Of a stretch of DNA of 64,000 nt, positions 42,483 through 50,804 are shown piece after piece. Position 1 is the first letter of the stretch, and each line of letters opens with the position of its first letter. The DNA is taken from NCBI GenBank assembly GCA_045806965.1, contig JBJMIG010000084.1, positions 1-64,000 of the forward strand, given 5' to 3'. This DNA comes from DASYTH01 sp045806965 (GTDB lineage: Bacteria; Actinomycetota; Actinomycetes; Mycobacteriales; Pseudonocardiaceae). The notes under the pieces were generated by a model that was given only the letters and a program-made list of their open reading frames with translations, was not told the origin of the DNA and made no database searches. A program made the translations under genes and the position numbers.

Positions 42483-44120
42483 ATGACTCGTTCCCGTGTT
42501 CCTGGCGCGTTCCGGCTGTTCGCCGGGACCGTCGCCACCCTGCTCGCGCTGAGCGCCTGTGGCAGCGTCGGCAGTCCCCAGCAGCCACAACCGCCTGGCG
42601 GCAACGGCGCGGACGCCAAGGCGGTGAAGAGCGGCGGCACGCTGCGCATCGCCCTCGACGCCGAGCCGGACAAGCTGGATCCCACGCTGGCCAGGACGTT
42701 GGTCGGGCGCAACGTGTTCAACGCCATCTGCGAGAAGCTCTACGACGTCAACGAGAAGCTGGAGATCGTGCCGCAGCTGGCCAGCGCGATGCCCGAGGTG
42801 TCGTCGGACGGCAAGACCGCGACGGTCAAGCTGCGCACCGGGCTGAAGTTCGCCGACGGCACGGTGCTGGACGCCGCGGCGGTGAAGACCTCGCTCGACC
42901 GGCACCGCACGCTGGACGGCTCGCAGCGCAAGAGCGAGCTGGCCAACGTCAGGGACGTGGCCGTGGCCGACCCGTCGACCGTGACGATCAACCTGTCCCA
43001 ACCGTTCGCGCCGCTGGCCGCGGTGCTCGCCGACCGGGCCGGGATGGTCATGTCGCCGGCCGCGCTGGCCGCCAAGGGCGCCGACTTCGGCAACGCACCG
43101 GCGTGCATCGGGCCGTTCAAGTTCGCCACCCGGGTGGCCCAGGACCGCATCGAGGTGGTCAAGGACCCGAACTACTACGACGCGGCCAAGGTCAAGCTGG
43201 ACAAGGTGATCTACAAGATCATCGCGGACGCCAACACCCGGTTCAACAACCTGCGCTCCGGCGACATCGAGGTGCAGTACAACGTGAGCCCGATCAACGT
43301 CGACGAGCTCAAGACCGTCTCGAGCCTGCGCCTGACGAGCACCGAATCCCTTGGCTACCAGGGCATCACCGTGAACGTGGGGAACGTCGCGGGGGTCGGC
43401 AAGGCACCGGGCACGCTGACCGCGCCGCTCGCCGGACCGTTTGCCACCCAAGCCAAGGTGCGACGGGCGTTCATGCTCAGCATCGACCGGGAGTCGCTCA
43501 ACCGCACGGTGTTCCGCGGTCAGTACGCACCGGCCTGCGGACCGATCAGCCCGTCCAGCCCGTTGTCCTCGGACGCCGCGCAGGCCTGCCCCAAGCACGA
43601 TCCGGCCGAGGCGAAGAAGCTGCTCGGCGAGGCCGGCGTCACCATGCCGGCGAAGGTCAGCCTGATCGTCGCCAACACGCCGGACGGGCGGCGGGCCGGC
43701 GAGGCGATCAAGTCCATGACCGCGGAGGGCGGCTTCGACGTACAACTCGAGCCGACCGAGTTCGCGAGCTCGCTGGACCTCACCGACGGCGGCAAGTTCC
43801 AGACCTTCCAGATCGGCTGGTCCGGCCGGGTCGACCCGGACGGCAACGTCACCCCGTTCGTGCAGACCAAGGGTTCGCAGAACATCGCCGGCTACTCCAA
43901 CCCGGACGTGGACCAGTGGCTCAACGAGGCGCGGGCGAGCCAGGACAACGGCAAGCGCAAGGAGCTCTACGGCAAGGTCATCAGCAGGCTGCAGGAGGAC
44001 GCGCCGCTGATCTACCTGTGGCGGCAGAAGAACCTGACCGGGATAAGCAACAAGGTGGGCCAGGTCAAGGAGTTCGGCGACGGCATCGTACGGCTCGGCA
44101 CCGCCGGCTTCGTCGAGTAG
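42483..44120 (+). CDS. Peptide/nickel-type ABC transporter substrate-binding lipoprotein
   Basis: A 545-aa lipoprotein of the SBP_bac_5 (DppA/OppA) family. The lipobox is LLALSAC near residue 21, followed by a Pro/Gly/Gln linker and the family start GGTLRIALDAEPDKLDPT. The signature region LKFADGTVLDAAAVKTSLDR and repeated YDVNEKLEIVPQLA blocks are present. It is the first gene of a five-gene importer operon. ATG 42483 follows GGGAGGGG. A promoter with TTGTCG (42421) and TATGGT about 18 bases later is plausible. Confidence 0.9.
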   Translation: MTRSRVPGAFRLFAGTVATLLALSACGSVGSPQQPQPPGGNGADAKAVKSGGTLRIALDAEPDKLDPTLARTLVGRNVFNAICEKLYDVNEKLEIVPQLASAMPEVSSDGKTATVKLRTGLKFADGTVLDAAAVKTSLDRHRTLDGSQRKSELANVRDVAVADPSTVTINLSQPFAPLAAVLADRAGMVMSPAALAAKGADFGNAPACIGPFKFATRVAQDRIEVVKDPNYYDAAKVKLDKVIYKIIADANTRFNNLRSGDIEVQYNVSPINVDELKTVSSLRLTSTESLGYQGITVNVGNVAGVGKAPGTLTAPLAGPFATQAKVRRAFMLSIDRESLNRTVFRGQYAPACGPISPSSPLSSDAAQACPKHDPAEAKKLLGEAGVTMPAKVSLIVANTPDGRRAGEAIKSMTAEGGFDVQLEPTEFASSLDLTDGGKFQTFQIGWSGRVDPDGNVTPFVQTKGSQNIAGYSNPDVDQWLNEARASQDNGKRKELYGKVISRLQEDAPLIYLWRQKNLTGISNKVGQVKEFGDGIVRLGTAGFVE

Positions 44121-44123
44121 CCA

Positions 44124-45080
44124 ATGAGCCGGTACCTGGCGCGTCGGGTGGTCGAGTCGGTCGTCACGCTGTTCCTGGCGACCGTGGTGGTGTTCCTCGG
44201 AATCCGGGCCTTACCCGGGGATCCGGCCAGGGTGCTGGCCGGAGAGGAGAGCGACCCCGTGGCGCTGGCCGAGGTGCGCGCCTCCTACGGCCTCGACCAG
44301 CCGCTGCCCGTGCAGTTCGGCCGTTATCTCGGCAAGGCGTTCACCGGCGACCTCGGCACCTCGCTGCGCACCGGGCTGCCGGTGACCGAGATCATCACCC
44401 ACGCCCTGCCGGTGACGCTGGAGTTGGCCCTGCTGGCCATGATCGTGGCCATCGTCATCGGGCTGTCCACCGGCGTGACCGCGGCGGTGCGCCGGCGCGG
44501 CCCACTCGAGTGGGGGTCCAACTCGGTCGCCCTGCTCGGACTGTCCATCCCGAACTTCTGGTTCGGGCAGATGGGAATCCTGCTGTTCGCCATCATCCTC
44601 GGCGTGCTGCCGGCGTCCGGGTTCGTGCCGTTGTTGGACGACCCGGTGGAGAACCTGCGCCGGATGGTCATGCCGGCGGTGGTGCTCGGCTCCGGCATCG
44701 CCGCGGTGATCATGCGGCAGACCAGGTCGGCCATGCTGGACTCGCTGACCGCCGACTACGTGCGCACCGCGCGGGCCAAGGGGCTCTCCGGCCGGCAGGT
44801 GATCATTTCCCATGCGCTGCGCAACAGCCTGATCGTGGTCACCACGATCGTCGGACTGCAGCTCGGCATCCTGATCTCCGGCGCGGTGGTCACCGAGTCG
44901 ATCTTCGTGCTGCCAGGGTTCGGCCGGCTCATCCTGGACGCCGTCTTCACCAGGGACTACCCGGTGATCCAGGGCGTGGTGCTGATCACGGCGAGCGCCT
45001 ACATCGTGCTGAACCTGTTCGTGGACCTGCTGTATTCGGTCATCGACCCGAGGATTCGGGTGGGAGGTGCGGCGCTGTGA
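44124..45080 (+). CDS. ABC transporter permease, DppB type
   Basis: A 318-aa inner-membrane permease with six helices. DppB-type features are YLARRVVESVVTLFLATVVVF at the N-terminus (in two parts), the RALPGDPAR segment, GDLGTSLRTGLPV and the EAA coupling loop DYVRTARAKGLSGRQVIISHALRN. It follows the binding-protein gene by 3 bases and overlaps the next permease (GTGA). Confidence 0.93.
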   Translation: MSRYLARRVVESVVTLFLATVVVFLGIRALPGDPARVLAGEESDPVALAEVRASYGLDQPLPVQFGRYLGKAFTGDLGTSLRTGLPVTEIITHALPVTLELALLAMIVAIVIGLSTGVTAAVRRRGPLEWGSNSVALLGLSIPNFWFGQMGILLFAIILGVLPASGFVPLLDDPVENLRRMVMPAVVLGSGIAAVIMRQTRSAMLDSLTADYVRTARAKGLSGRQVIISHALRNSLIVVTTIVGLQLGILISGAVVTESIFVLPGFGRLILDAVFTRDYPVIQGVVLITASAYIVLNLFVDLLYSVIDPRIRVGGAAL

Positions 45081-45979
45081 CCGAGCTGATCGAGGCCGCC
45101 CCGCCGGTGCCGGCGGCCACCGCCGCGCCGCCGGTCCGCCGCCGAGCCCTGCGTCGGGTGCTGCGCAACCCGCTGGCGATGACCGGGCTTGTGGTGGTCG
45201 TGCTTGCCGTGCTGCTCGCCATCCTGGCCCCGCTGATCGCGCCCTTCCCCTACGACGCAACGGATTTCACCGCGCCCGCGCCCCAGTCGCCGTCCGGCAC
45301 GCACTGGCTGGGCACCGATGAGCTCGGTCGCGACCAGTTCTCCAGGGTGCTGTTCGGGCTGCGCGCGTCGGTACTGGTCGGCGTGCTCGCGACCGCGCTG
45401 TCCGTAGTGGCCGGCGTGCCGCTGGGGTTGCTCGCCGGGTTCTACGGCTGGCTCGACCCGATCGTGTCCCGGCTCACCGACCTGCTGCTGGCCTTCCCGT
45501 TCCTCATCCTGGCCGTCGGGCTGGCGGTGATCCTCGGTCCGTCGCTGTTCACCGCGGTGGTCGCCATCGGAGTGGGACAGGTGCCCGGCATGATCCGGGT
45601 GACCAGGGGCGAGACGTTGCGGTTGCGCGGGATGGACTACGTCGGCGCGGCGTTCGCCAACGGCGCGGGCGACGCGACCGTGCTGGGCCGGCACATCCTG
45701 CCCAACGCGGTGAACTCGATCCTGGTGCAGGCCACGGTGTACGTGCCGGCGGCGATCATCGGCGAGGCGGTGCTGTCCTTCCTCGGTCTCGGCGTGCGCC
45801 CGCCGACCCCGTCGCTCGGCGTGATGCTGGCCAGCGCCCAACCCTTCTACCACGATGCCCCGTGGATGGCGGTGTTCCCGGGCCTGGTGATCGTGGCGAT
45901 CACGCTGGCCCTGAACCTGCTCGGCGACGGGCTGCGGGACGCCTTGGACCCCAGGGAGAGCGGGCGGCGGACGACGTGA
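45077..45979 (+). CDS. ABC transporter permease, DppC type
   Basis: A 300-aa permease with an N-terminal Ala/Pro-rich tail, then NPLAMTGLVVVVLAVLLAI, the diagnostic HWLGTDELGRDQFSRVLFG loop and the coupling loop GMDYVGAAFANGAGDATVLGRHILPN. GTG 45077 overlaps the dppB stop. It forms the channel with the DppB protein. Confidence 0.93.
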   Translation: MTELIEAAPPVPAATAAPPVRRRALRRVLRNPLAMTGLVVVVLAVLLAILAPLIAPFPYDATDFTAPAPQSPSGTHWLGTDELGRDQFSRVLFGLRASVLVGVLATALSVVAGVPLGLLAGFYGWLDPIVSRLTDLLLAFPFLILAVGLAVILGPSLFTAVVAIGVGQVPGMIRVTRGETLRLRGMDYVGAAFANGAGDATVLGRHILPNAVNSILVQATVYVPAAIIGEAVLSFLGLGVRPPTPSLGVMLASAQPFYHDAPWMAVFPGLVIVAITLALNLLGDGLRDALDPRESGRRTT

Positions 45980-45995
45980 GGGAGCGGGCGAGGAG

Positions 45996-47054
45996 ATGAC
46001 GGTGAGCGAGTCATCGGACGCGAGGATCCGCGTGGCGGCCCCGAGCGTGCCGGCGGACGCGGGGAACACGTTGCTCGAGGTGTCCGACCTCACCGTTCGG
46101 TTCGACACCGAGGAGGGACCGGTGTTCGCGGTGGACACCGCGTCGTTCGCGCTTGGCGAGCGGGAAGTGCTGGCCCTGGTCGGCGAGTCCGGTTGCGGCA
46201 AGAGCGTAACCGCGCTGGCGCTGACCGGGCTGCTGCCGCGCAACGCCGCGGTGTCCGGGTCGGTGCGCTTCGCCGGCCGGGAAATGGTTGGGCAGCCGGA
46301 GAAGCGGCTCAGCGGGGTGCGTGGGAAGGATGTCGCCTACGTCTTCCAGGAGCCGATGACGTCACTCAACCCGGTGTTGACCGTCGGTCGGCAGATCCGC
46401 GAGGTGCTCAACCGGCATCAGCGAATGACGCGCTCGGCGGCCCAGCGGCGCGCCCTGGACCTGTTGGGGCAGGTGGGCATCCCGGAGCCGAGGCGGCGCC
46501 TCGGGGAGTACCCGCACCAGCTCTCCGGCGGCATGCGGCAGCGGGTGATGATCGCCATGGCGCTGGCCTGCCGGCCGCGGTTGCTGGTCGCCGACGAGCC
46601 GACCACCGCGTTGGACGTGACCATCCAGGCCGGGATCCTCGATCTGCTGAGGACTCTGCGCACCGAGGTGGACACCGCGGTGCTGCTGATCACCCATGAT
46701 CTCGGGGTGGTGGCCGACATCGCCGACCGGGTCGTCGTGATGTATGCGGGTCGCACCATTGAGGAATCCACGGTGGACGGTCTCTTCGCCGGCCCGTCGC
46801 ACCCGTACACCCGAGGGCTGCTCGACGCGGTGCCCAACCCGGCGCGGCGCACCGACGGCGGGCTGCGCGAGATCCCCGGCATGGTGCCGGTCCTGCGGTC
46901 CACCGTGGACGCCTGCACGTTCGCCGAGCGTTGCCCCAACGCCGACGCGCGCTGCGAGTCCGACCGGCCCTGGCCGAAACCGGGCCCGGCCGGGCATCCG
47001 GTGGCCTGCTGGCACCCGGTGCCACCGGCGCGACACGGGCGGGCCGGCGCATGA
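45996..47054 (+). CDS. ABC transporter ATP-binding protein, DppD/OppD type
   Basis: A 352-aa ATPase: Walker A GESGCGKSVT, FQEPMTSLNPVLTVGRQI, signature LSGGMRQRVMIAMAL, Walker B LLVADEPTTALDVTIQ and the OppD C-terminal HPYTRGLLDAVPN with a Cys-rich extension (CTFAERCPNADARC) that binds an iron-sulfur cluster in some homologues. Start ATG 45996. It overlaps the next ATPase by 4 bases. Confidence 0.93.
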   Translation: MTVSESSDARIRVAAPSVPADAGNTLLEVSDLTVRFDTEEGPVFAVDTASFALGEREVLALVGESGCGKSVTALALTGLLPRNAAVSGSVRFAGREMVGQPEKRLSGVRGKDVAYVFQEPMTSLNPVLTVGRQIREVLNRHQRMTRSAAQRRALDLLGQVGIPEPRRRLGEYPHQLSGGMRQRVMIAMALACRPRLLVADEPTTALDVTIQAGILDLLRTLRTEVDTAVLLITHDLGVVADIADRVVVMYAGRTIEESTVDGLFAGPSHPYTRGLLDAVPNPARRTDGGLREIPGMVPVLRSTVDACTFAERCPNADARCESDRPWPKPGPAGHPVACWHPVPPARHGRAGA

Positions 47055-48064
47055 CGGAACCGGTGCTGGAGATCGTCGACCTGGTCAAGCACTTCGGCCC
47101 GGTGCGGGCCGTGGACGGGGTGAGCCTGTCCGTGCGGCCCGGCGAGGTGCTCGGCCTGGTCGGGGAGTCGGGCAGCGGCAAGACCACGCTCGGCCGGTGC
47201 GTGGTCCGGCTGGTACCGGTCACCTCGGGGGAGGTGTTGATGCGTGGCGTGGACATCGCGCCACTGTCCCGGCGCAGGCTGCGCGGGCTGCGTCGGGACT
47301 TCAACATCGTGTTCCAGGACCCGTCCTCCTCGCTCAACCCGAGGATGACCGTGTCCGACATCGTCACCGAACCCCTGCGTCTGCACCGGATCGGCACCTC
47401 CGCGAGCCGCCGGGAGCGGCTGGCGGAGTTGCTCGGCCAGGTCGGCCTCCGGCCCGAGGTGTCCCGCCGCTACCCGCACGAGCTTTCCGGCGGCCAGCGG
47501 CAGCGGGTGAGCCTGGCTCGCGCCCTGTCCGCCGGGCCGGCGCTGCTGGTCGCCGACGAGCCCACCTCCGCGCTGGACGTCTCGGTGCAGGCGGCGGTGC
47601 TCAACCTGATCGCCCGGTTACAGGCCGAGCTTGGCTTCGCCTGTCTGTTCATCACCCACGACCTGGCCGCGGTCGAGTTCCTCGCGCAGCGCATCGCCGT
47701 GATGTACCTGGGAAAGCTGGTCGAGGTCGCCGAGCGCGCCGAGTTGTTCGCCGCCCCGCGCCACCCCTACACCCAGGCCCTGCTCTCCGCCGCGCCGATC
47801 CCGGACCCGCCGCTGCAGCGGCACCGCAAGCGCGTCGTGCTGCCCGGCGACGTACCCAGCCCGATCAACCCGCCCCCCGGCTGCCGCTTCCACACCCGCT
47901 GCCCGGTCGCGGAAACCCGTTGCCGAACCGAGGAACCGGCGTTGCGTCCGGTCGGCCGCGACGGTGCCCTGGTGGCCTGCCATCTGGTCGCCGACGACGG
48001 CTCCGGCCCCCGGCTGGCCGAGCCGGTCAGCGCGGACGCGTTGCCGGAGCGGCTGCGGACGTAG
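47051..48064 (+). CDS. ABC transporter ATP-binding protein, DppF/OppF type
   Basis: A 337-aa ATPase: Walker A GESGSGKTTLGR, FQDPSSSLNPRMTVSDIV, signature LSGGQRQRVSLARAL, Walker B LLVADEPTSALDVSVQ, and HPYTQALLSAAPI with the Cys-containing CRFHTRCPVAETRC tail. ATG 47051 overlaps the dppD stop. It completes the importer; the substrate (di/oligopeptide, nickel or sugar) is not decided by sequence. Confidence 0.93.
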   Translation: MTEPVLEIVDLVKHFGPVRAVDGVSLSVRPGEVLGLVGESGSGKTTLGRCVVRLVPVTSGEVLMRGVDIAPLSRRRLRGLRRDFNIVFQDPSSSLNPRMTVSDIVTEPLRLHRIGTSASRRERLAELLGQVGLRPEVSRRYPHELSGGQRQRVSLARALSAGPALLVADEPTSALDVSVQAAVLNLIARLQAELGFACLFITHDLAAVEFLAQRIAVMYLGKLVEVAERAELFAAPRHPYTQALLSAAPIPDPPLQRHRKRVVLPGDVPSPINPPPGCRFHTRCPVAETRCRTEEPALRPVGRDGALVACHLVADDGSGPRLAEPVSADALPERLRT

Positions 48065-48082
48065 TGTCCCGCGCGGGCACCG

Positions 48083-49102
48083 TTACGCCTCTTTCTTGGC
48101 CCGGCTGGGGGCCACCCGGGGCGGCTCGTTCGGCATCTTCGGGTAGACCGGCGGCCAGGGGGCGTCCATCAGGCCGTTCGCCATGTCGCGTTCGTGCCAG
48201 GCCAGCACCGGCTCGAGAGACTGCGGGTGGCCGGCCACGGCGGCCCAGGGGTCGCCGTGCGCCGCGACCCGGGCCGGCACGGTGGCGATGGTCAGTTCCT
48301 TGGGATGGATCGATTCCAGCTCGTCCCAGGCGAACGGGGTGGAGACCTGCGCGTTGCGGGTGGCGCGGACCGACCAGGCGCCGAACACCGTCCGATGTGG
48401 AGCGTTCTGGTTGAAGTCGACGAACACCCTGGTGCCGCGCTCCTCCTTCCACCAGGCCGCGGTGATCAGGTCCGGGCGGCGGCGCTCCAGCTCGCGGGCC
48501 ACCGCGACGGCGGCGGCGCGGACCTGGTAGCCGTCCCAGCGCGGCTCCAGCCGGACGTAGACGTGAATGCCGCGGCTGCCGGTGGTCTTCGGGTAGCTGG
48601 CCATGCCGAGCCCGTCGAACAACGCCTTCGTCTCCGCCGCGGCCTCCTGGATCATCGCGAAGGTGACACCGGGACCGGGGTCGAGGTCCATCCGCAGCTC
48701 GTCCGCGTGCTCGGGATCGGCCGCGGTGTTCGGCCAGACGTGGAAGCCGAGGCAGCCCATGTTCACGGCCCACAGCACGTGCGCGAGATCGACGGCGACC
48801 AGCGCGTCGGAGGTGGTGCCGTTGGGCGTGGACACCACCGTCGTGGTGAGCCACGGGTCGGCTTTGGTCCGCGCGACCCGCTTCTGGAAGAAGGAGGTGC
48901 CCGTCGCGCCGCCGGGGAAGCGTTGCAGCAGCACGGGTCGCCCGCCCATGGCGGCCATCAGCGGCTCGGCGACCGCGAGGTAGTAGCGGGCGAGGTCGAG
49001 CTTGGTGTCCCCGCGCTCCGGGAAGAACACCCGGCCCGGGCTGGTGATCCGCACCTGGTGCCCGGCCACCTCGAGCACCTCGACGTCGTCGTCCTTGGCC
49101 AC
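48083..49102 (-). CDS. LigD-type polymerase (non-homologous end-joining primase-polymerase domain)
   Basis: A 339-aa stand-alone polymerase domain of LigD (archaeo-eukaryotic primase fold), used in bacterial end joining for gap filling. Motifs are the catalytic acids in LRMDLDPGPGVTF, SYPKTTGSRGIHVYVRLEP, the FVDFNQNAPHRT block and TPFAWDEL. The C-terminus is a Pro-rich basic tail. GTG 49102 is the start; GTG or ATG codons further upstream are unlikely. No ligase or nuclease domain and no ku gene are in the window. A near-consensus SOS box lies 47 bases upstream. Confidence 0.88.
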   Translation of the reverse strand: MAKDDDVEVLEVAGHQVRITSPGRVFFPERGDTKLDLARYYLAVAEPLMAAMGGRPVLLQRFPGGATGTSFFQKRVARTKADPWLTTTVVSTPNGTTSDALVAVDLAHVLWAVNMGCLGFHVWPNTAADPEHADELRMDLDPGPGVTFAMIQEAAAETKALFDGLGMASYPKTTGSRGIHVYVRLEPRWDGYQVRAAAVAVARELERRRPDLITAAWWKEERGTRVFVDFNQNAPHRTVFGAWSVRATRNAQVSTPFAWDELESIHPKELTIATVPARVAAHGDPWAAVAGHPQSLEPVLAWHERDMANGLMDAPWPPVYPKMPNEPPRVAPSRAKKEA

Positions 49103-49148
49103 CCGACGACGGTACCGGCTCCGCCGGATCAGGTCATGCACACTTCAG

Positions 49149-49164
49149 TGGAACTTGTGTTCGA
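49149..49164. promoter_or_regulatory. Near-consensus LexA (SOS) box
   Basis: TGGAACTTGTGTTCGA matches the actinobacterial SOS box TCGAAC-N4-GTTCGA at 11 of 12 defined positions. It lies between the divergent LigD-type gene and a small hypothetical gene. Confidence 0.5.
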
Positions 49165-49184
49165 AACGACGGTAGGCTGAGACC

Positions 49185-49499
49185 GTGGGTATGGGGTGGA
49201 GTCCAGTGGTTCGGATGTATCAGCCATGGCCGGCGCCGGTACAGGCGGCCTGCTTCCGTGATCCGGGGGCACTGCCGGAGATCGACCGGTGGGTCGCCGG
49301 GCTGCGTGATGGCGGCCGGGTTCCGGCCGACGTGGACTTCAGCGTGCGCCGGCGGGCCGGCGCGCTGGTCGGGGTGCTGCGCGACCGGACCGGCGAGCAC
49401 GAGTTGCCGCCCGGCGGGTTCCTGGTGTTCGGCGGATGCGGCCTGCGGGTGCTCGACGAGACCGCGTTCTTCCGGGAGTACCGCGCGCCGGAGGGGTGA
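49185..49499 (+). CDS. Small hypothetical protein
   Basis: A 104-aa protein starting at GTG 49185 (ATG 49215 is possible). No signal peptide, helix-turn-helix or catalytic motif is evident. It has Pro/Trp near the start (YQPWPAPVQAACF) and a hydrophobic GGFLVFGGCGLRVLD core. Codon use looks coding. It is divergent from the LigD-type gene and has a candidate SOS box just upstream. I do not recognise the family. Confidence 0.55.
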   Translation: MGMGWSPVVRMYQPWPAPVQAACFRDPGALPEIDRWVAGLRDGGRVPADVDFSVRRRAGALVGVLRDRTGEHELPPGGFLVFGGCGLRVLDETAFFREYRAPEG

Positions 49500-50002
49500 C
49501 GCACCGGGCGGGCGCCTCGATCCGAACGGCGCTCTGGTCCGTCCGCCGCCGGAGCCGGACGCTCCGGCCGCCGCGTGTTCGCCGAGATCTCGGGCGCGCT
49601 GTCGGCTGCGGCCGAGCCGCGCCACCACCCTGCTGGGTGACCGCTACTCGTGGGTATTGCCGGTCCGGCGTGGATCACTGGCCGTCAATACCGGTGTTCA
49701 TGATCGGTTGTAGAGTTGCGGGCAAAACCAGTACTATCGGCTGCCCACCAGGGCATCTGAGTGTCCTTTTGTCACAGTTGCGTCTCGACTGAGTCGTCAT
49801 GTACCCGATGGAGTGGGATTTTAGGCCTCTGGAGGCCCCCGACACGCCGACTACGCTGGGGATTTGCGATCAACCCCACCCGGTGACAGATACCCCGGAA
49901 GAGTGAGTACTCTTCCGCCAGTCACGACCGTTGGTGACCCGGCTTTTGATCATTTCACCACCAGCGGTGCGTCGGGTACCGCAGCAGCTCCGGAGGAAAA
50001 AC
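49500..50002. other. Gap before the LAXTG protein gene, with hairpins
   Basis: About 500 bases without a supported gene. GGAAGAGT / ACTCTTCC (49897-49916, 4-base loop) is a perfect 8-bp stem, and GGCCTC / GAGGCC lies near 49827-49840. The first could be a leader hairpin or an operator for the following gene; no known riboswitch is recognisable. Confidence 0.45.
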
Positions 50003-50662
50003 ATGGCTCGTACCTCGGCTTTCGCTAAGAGAGCACTCGTCGCCGCCGTCGCCGCCGGTGCGGCCATGGTCGCGTTAGCCATCCCGGCGAGCGCACACAC
50101 TCCGACCATCAGCGCGGACTGCGACGCGGCCGGGAACGTGACCTGGCTCAAGGTCAAGTTGAAGGACTACCAGCCCGACCCCGACCCCAAGCACGACCCC
50201 GTCCTCGAGAACACGGTCGAGATCACGGACGGGGCCACGGTGCTCGTGCCCAAGACCGTGTTCGTCGACAACTTCTACATGGACTGGACGGCTGCGGGTA
50301 AGAACGGGTTCGACGCCACCGTCGAGCACAAGTTCAAGGTCGTGGTGAAGGCGTGGGACGACACGAACCCCCGCGACTGGAAGCACTTCAGCTTCACCTG
50401 GGAGCAGACGGTGAAGCCCTGCGTCGAGAAGCCGCCGACGTCCTCGTCAACCAAGCCGCCGACGTCCTCGTCCACTCCGTCGTCGAGCTCGTCCAGCGCG
50501 GCACCGGCCGCGACGACCACCACCACTAAGGCGGCCGTGGTCGCATCGGCCGCTCTGGCCAACACCGGCGCCAGCATCGCCATCCCGCTGGGCATCGCCG
50601 TCCTGTTGCTGGCCGGTGGCGGGGCCATGCTCATCCTGGTACGCAGGCGCCACAAGGCCTGA
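50003..50662 (+). CDS. LAXTG-anchored cell-wall surface protein
   Basis: A 219-aa exported protein. A Sec signal (AAVAAGAAMVALAIPASA) ends near residue 34. A domain of about 110 residues with two Cys follows, then a Pro/Thr/Ser-rich wall-spanning stretch. The C-terminus has a sorting signal: LANTG near residue 185, a membrane helix and RRRHK. LAXTG is the class E sortase motif of high-GC actinobacteria. The domain's function is unknown; no sortase gene is nearby. ATG 50003 follows GGAGG. A perfect terminator closes the gene. Confidence 0.82.
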   Translation: MARTSAFAKRALVAAVAAGAAMVALAIPASAHTPTISADCDAAGNVTWLKVKLKDYQPDPDPKHDPVLENTVEITDGATVLVPKTVFVDNFYMDWTAAGKNGFDATVEHKFKVVVKAWDDTNPRDWKHFSFTWEQTVKPCVEKPPTSSSTKPPTSSSTPSSSSSSAAPAATTTTTKAAVVASAALANTGASIAIPLGIAVLLLAGGGAMLILVRRRHKA

Positions 50663-50673
50663 TCACTGACACT

Positions 50674-50720
50674 CGTGCCCCGGGGTGAGCTCCTTCACCC
50701 CGGGGCACGATGCTGTTTTC
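50674..50720. terminator. Strong bidirectional terminator
   Basis: A perfect 15-bp stem, CGTGCCCCGGGGTGA (50674-50688) with TCACCCCGGGGCACG (50695-50709), a 6-base loop and a following TGTTTTCCC. It lies 11 bases after the LAXTG gene stop and before the end of the convergent PucR gene. Confidence 0.9.
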
Positions 50721-50804
50721 CCTCGTTCGCGCAGCACCCAAGGGTGTACGGCTGTGTTGCGGGCCTGGGCGCGTGTGGCGGCCGGGCGCGGTGCGCCGGG
50801 GGGA

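Noticed and set aside
42446..45979. An 1177-residue plus-strand frame covering the binding-protein and permease genes
   Set aside because: Its first two thirds are an out-of-frame shadow of the substrate-binding protein and DppB; only the last 300 residues, from GTG 45077, are DppC.
49500..50002. Possible c-di-AMP (ydaO-type) riboswitch before the wall-protein gene
   Set aside because: The conserved ydaO blocks are not recognisable; only simple hairpins are seen.
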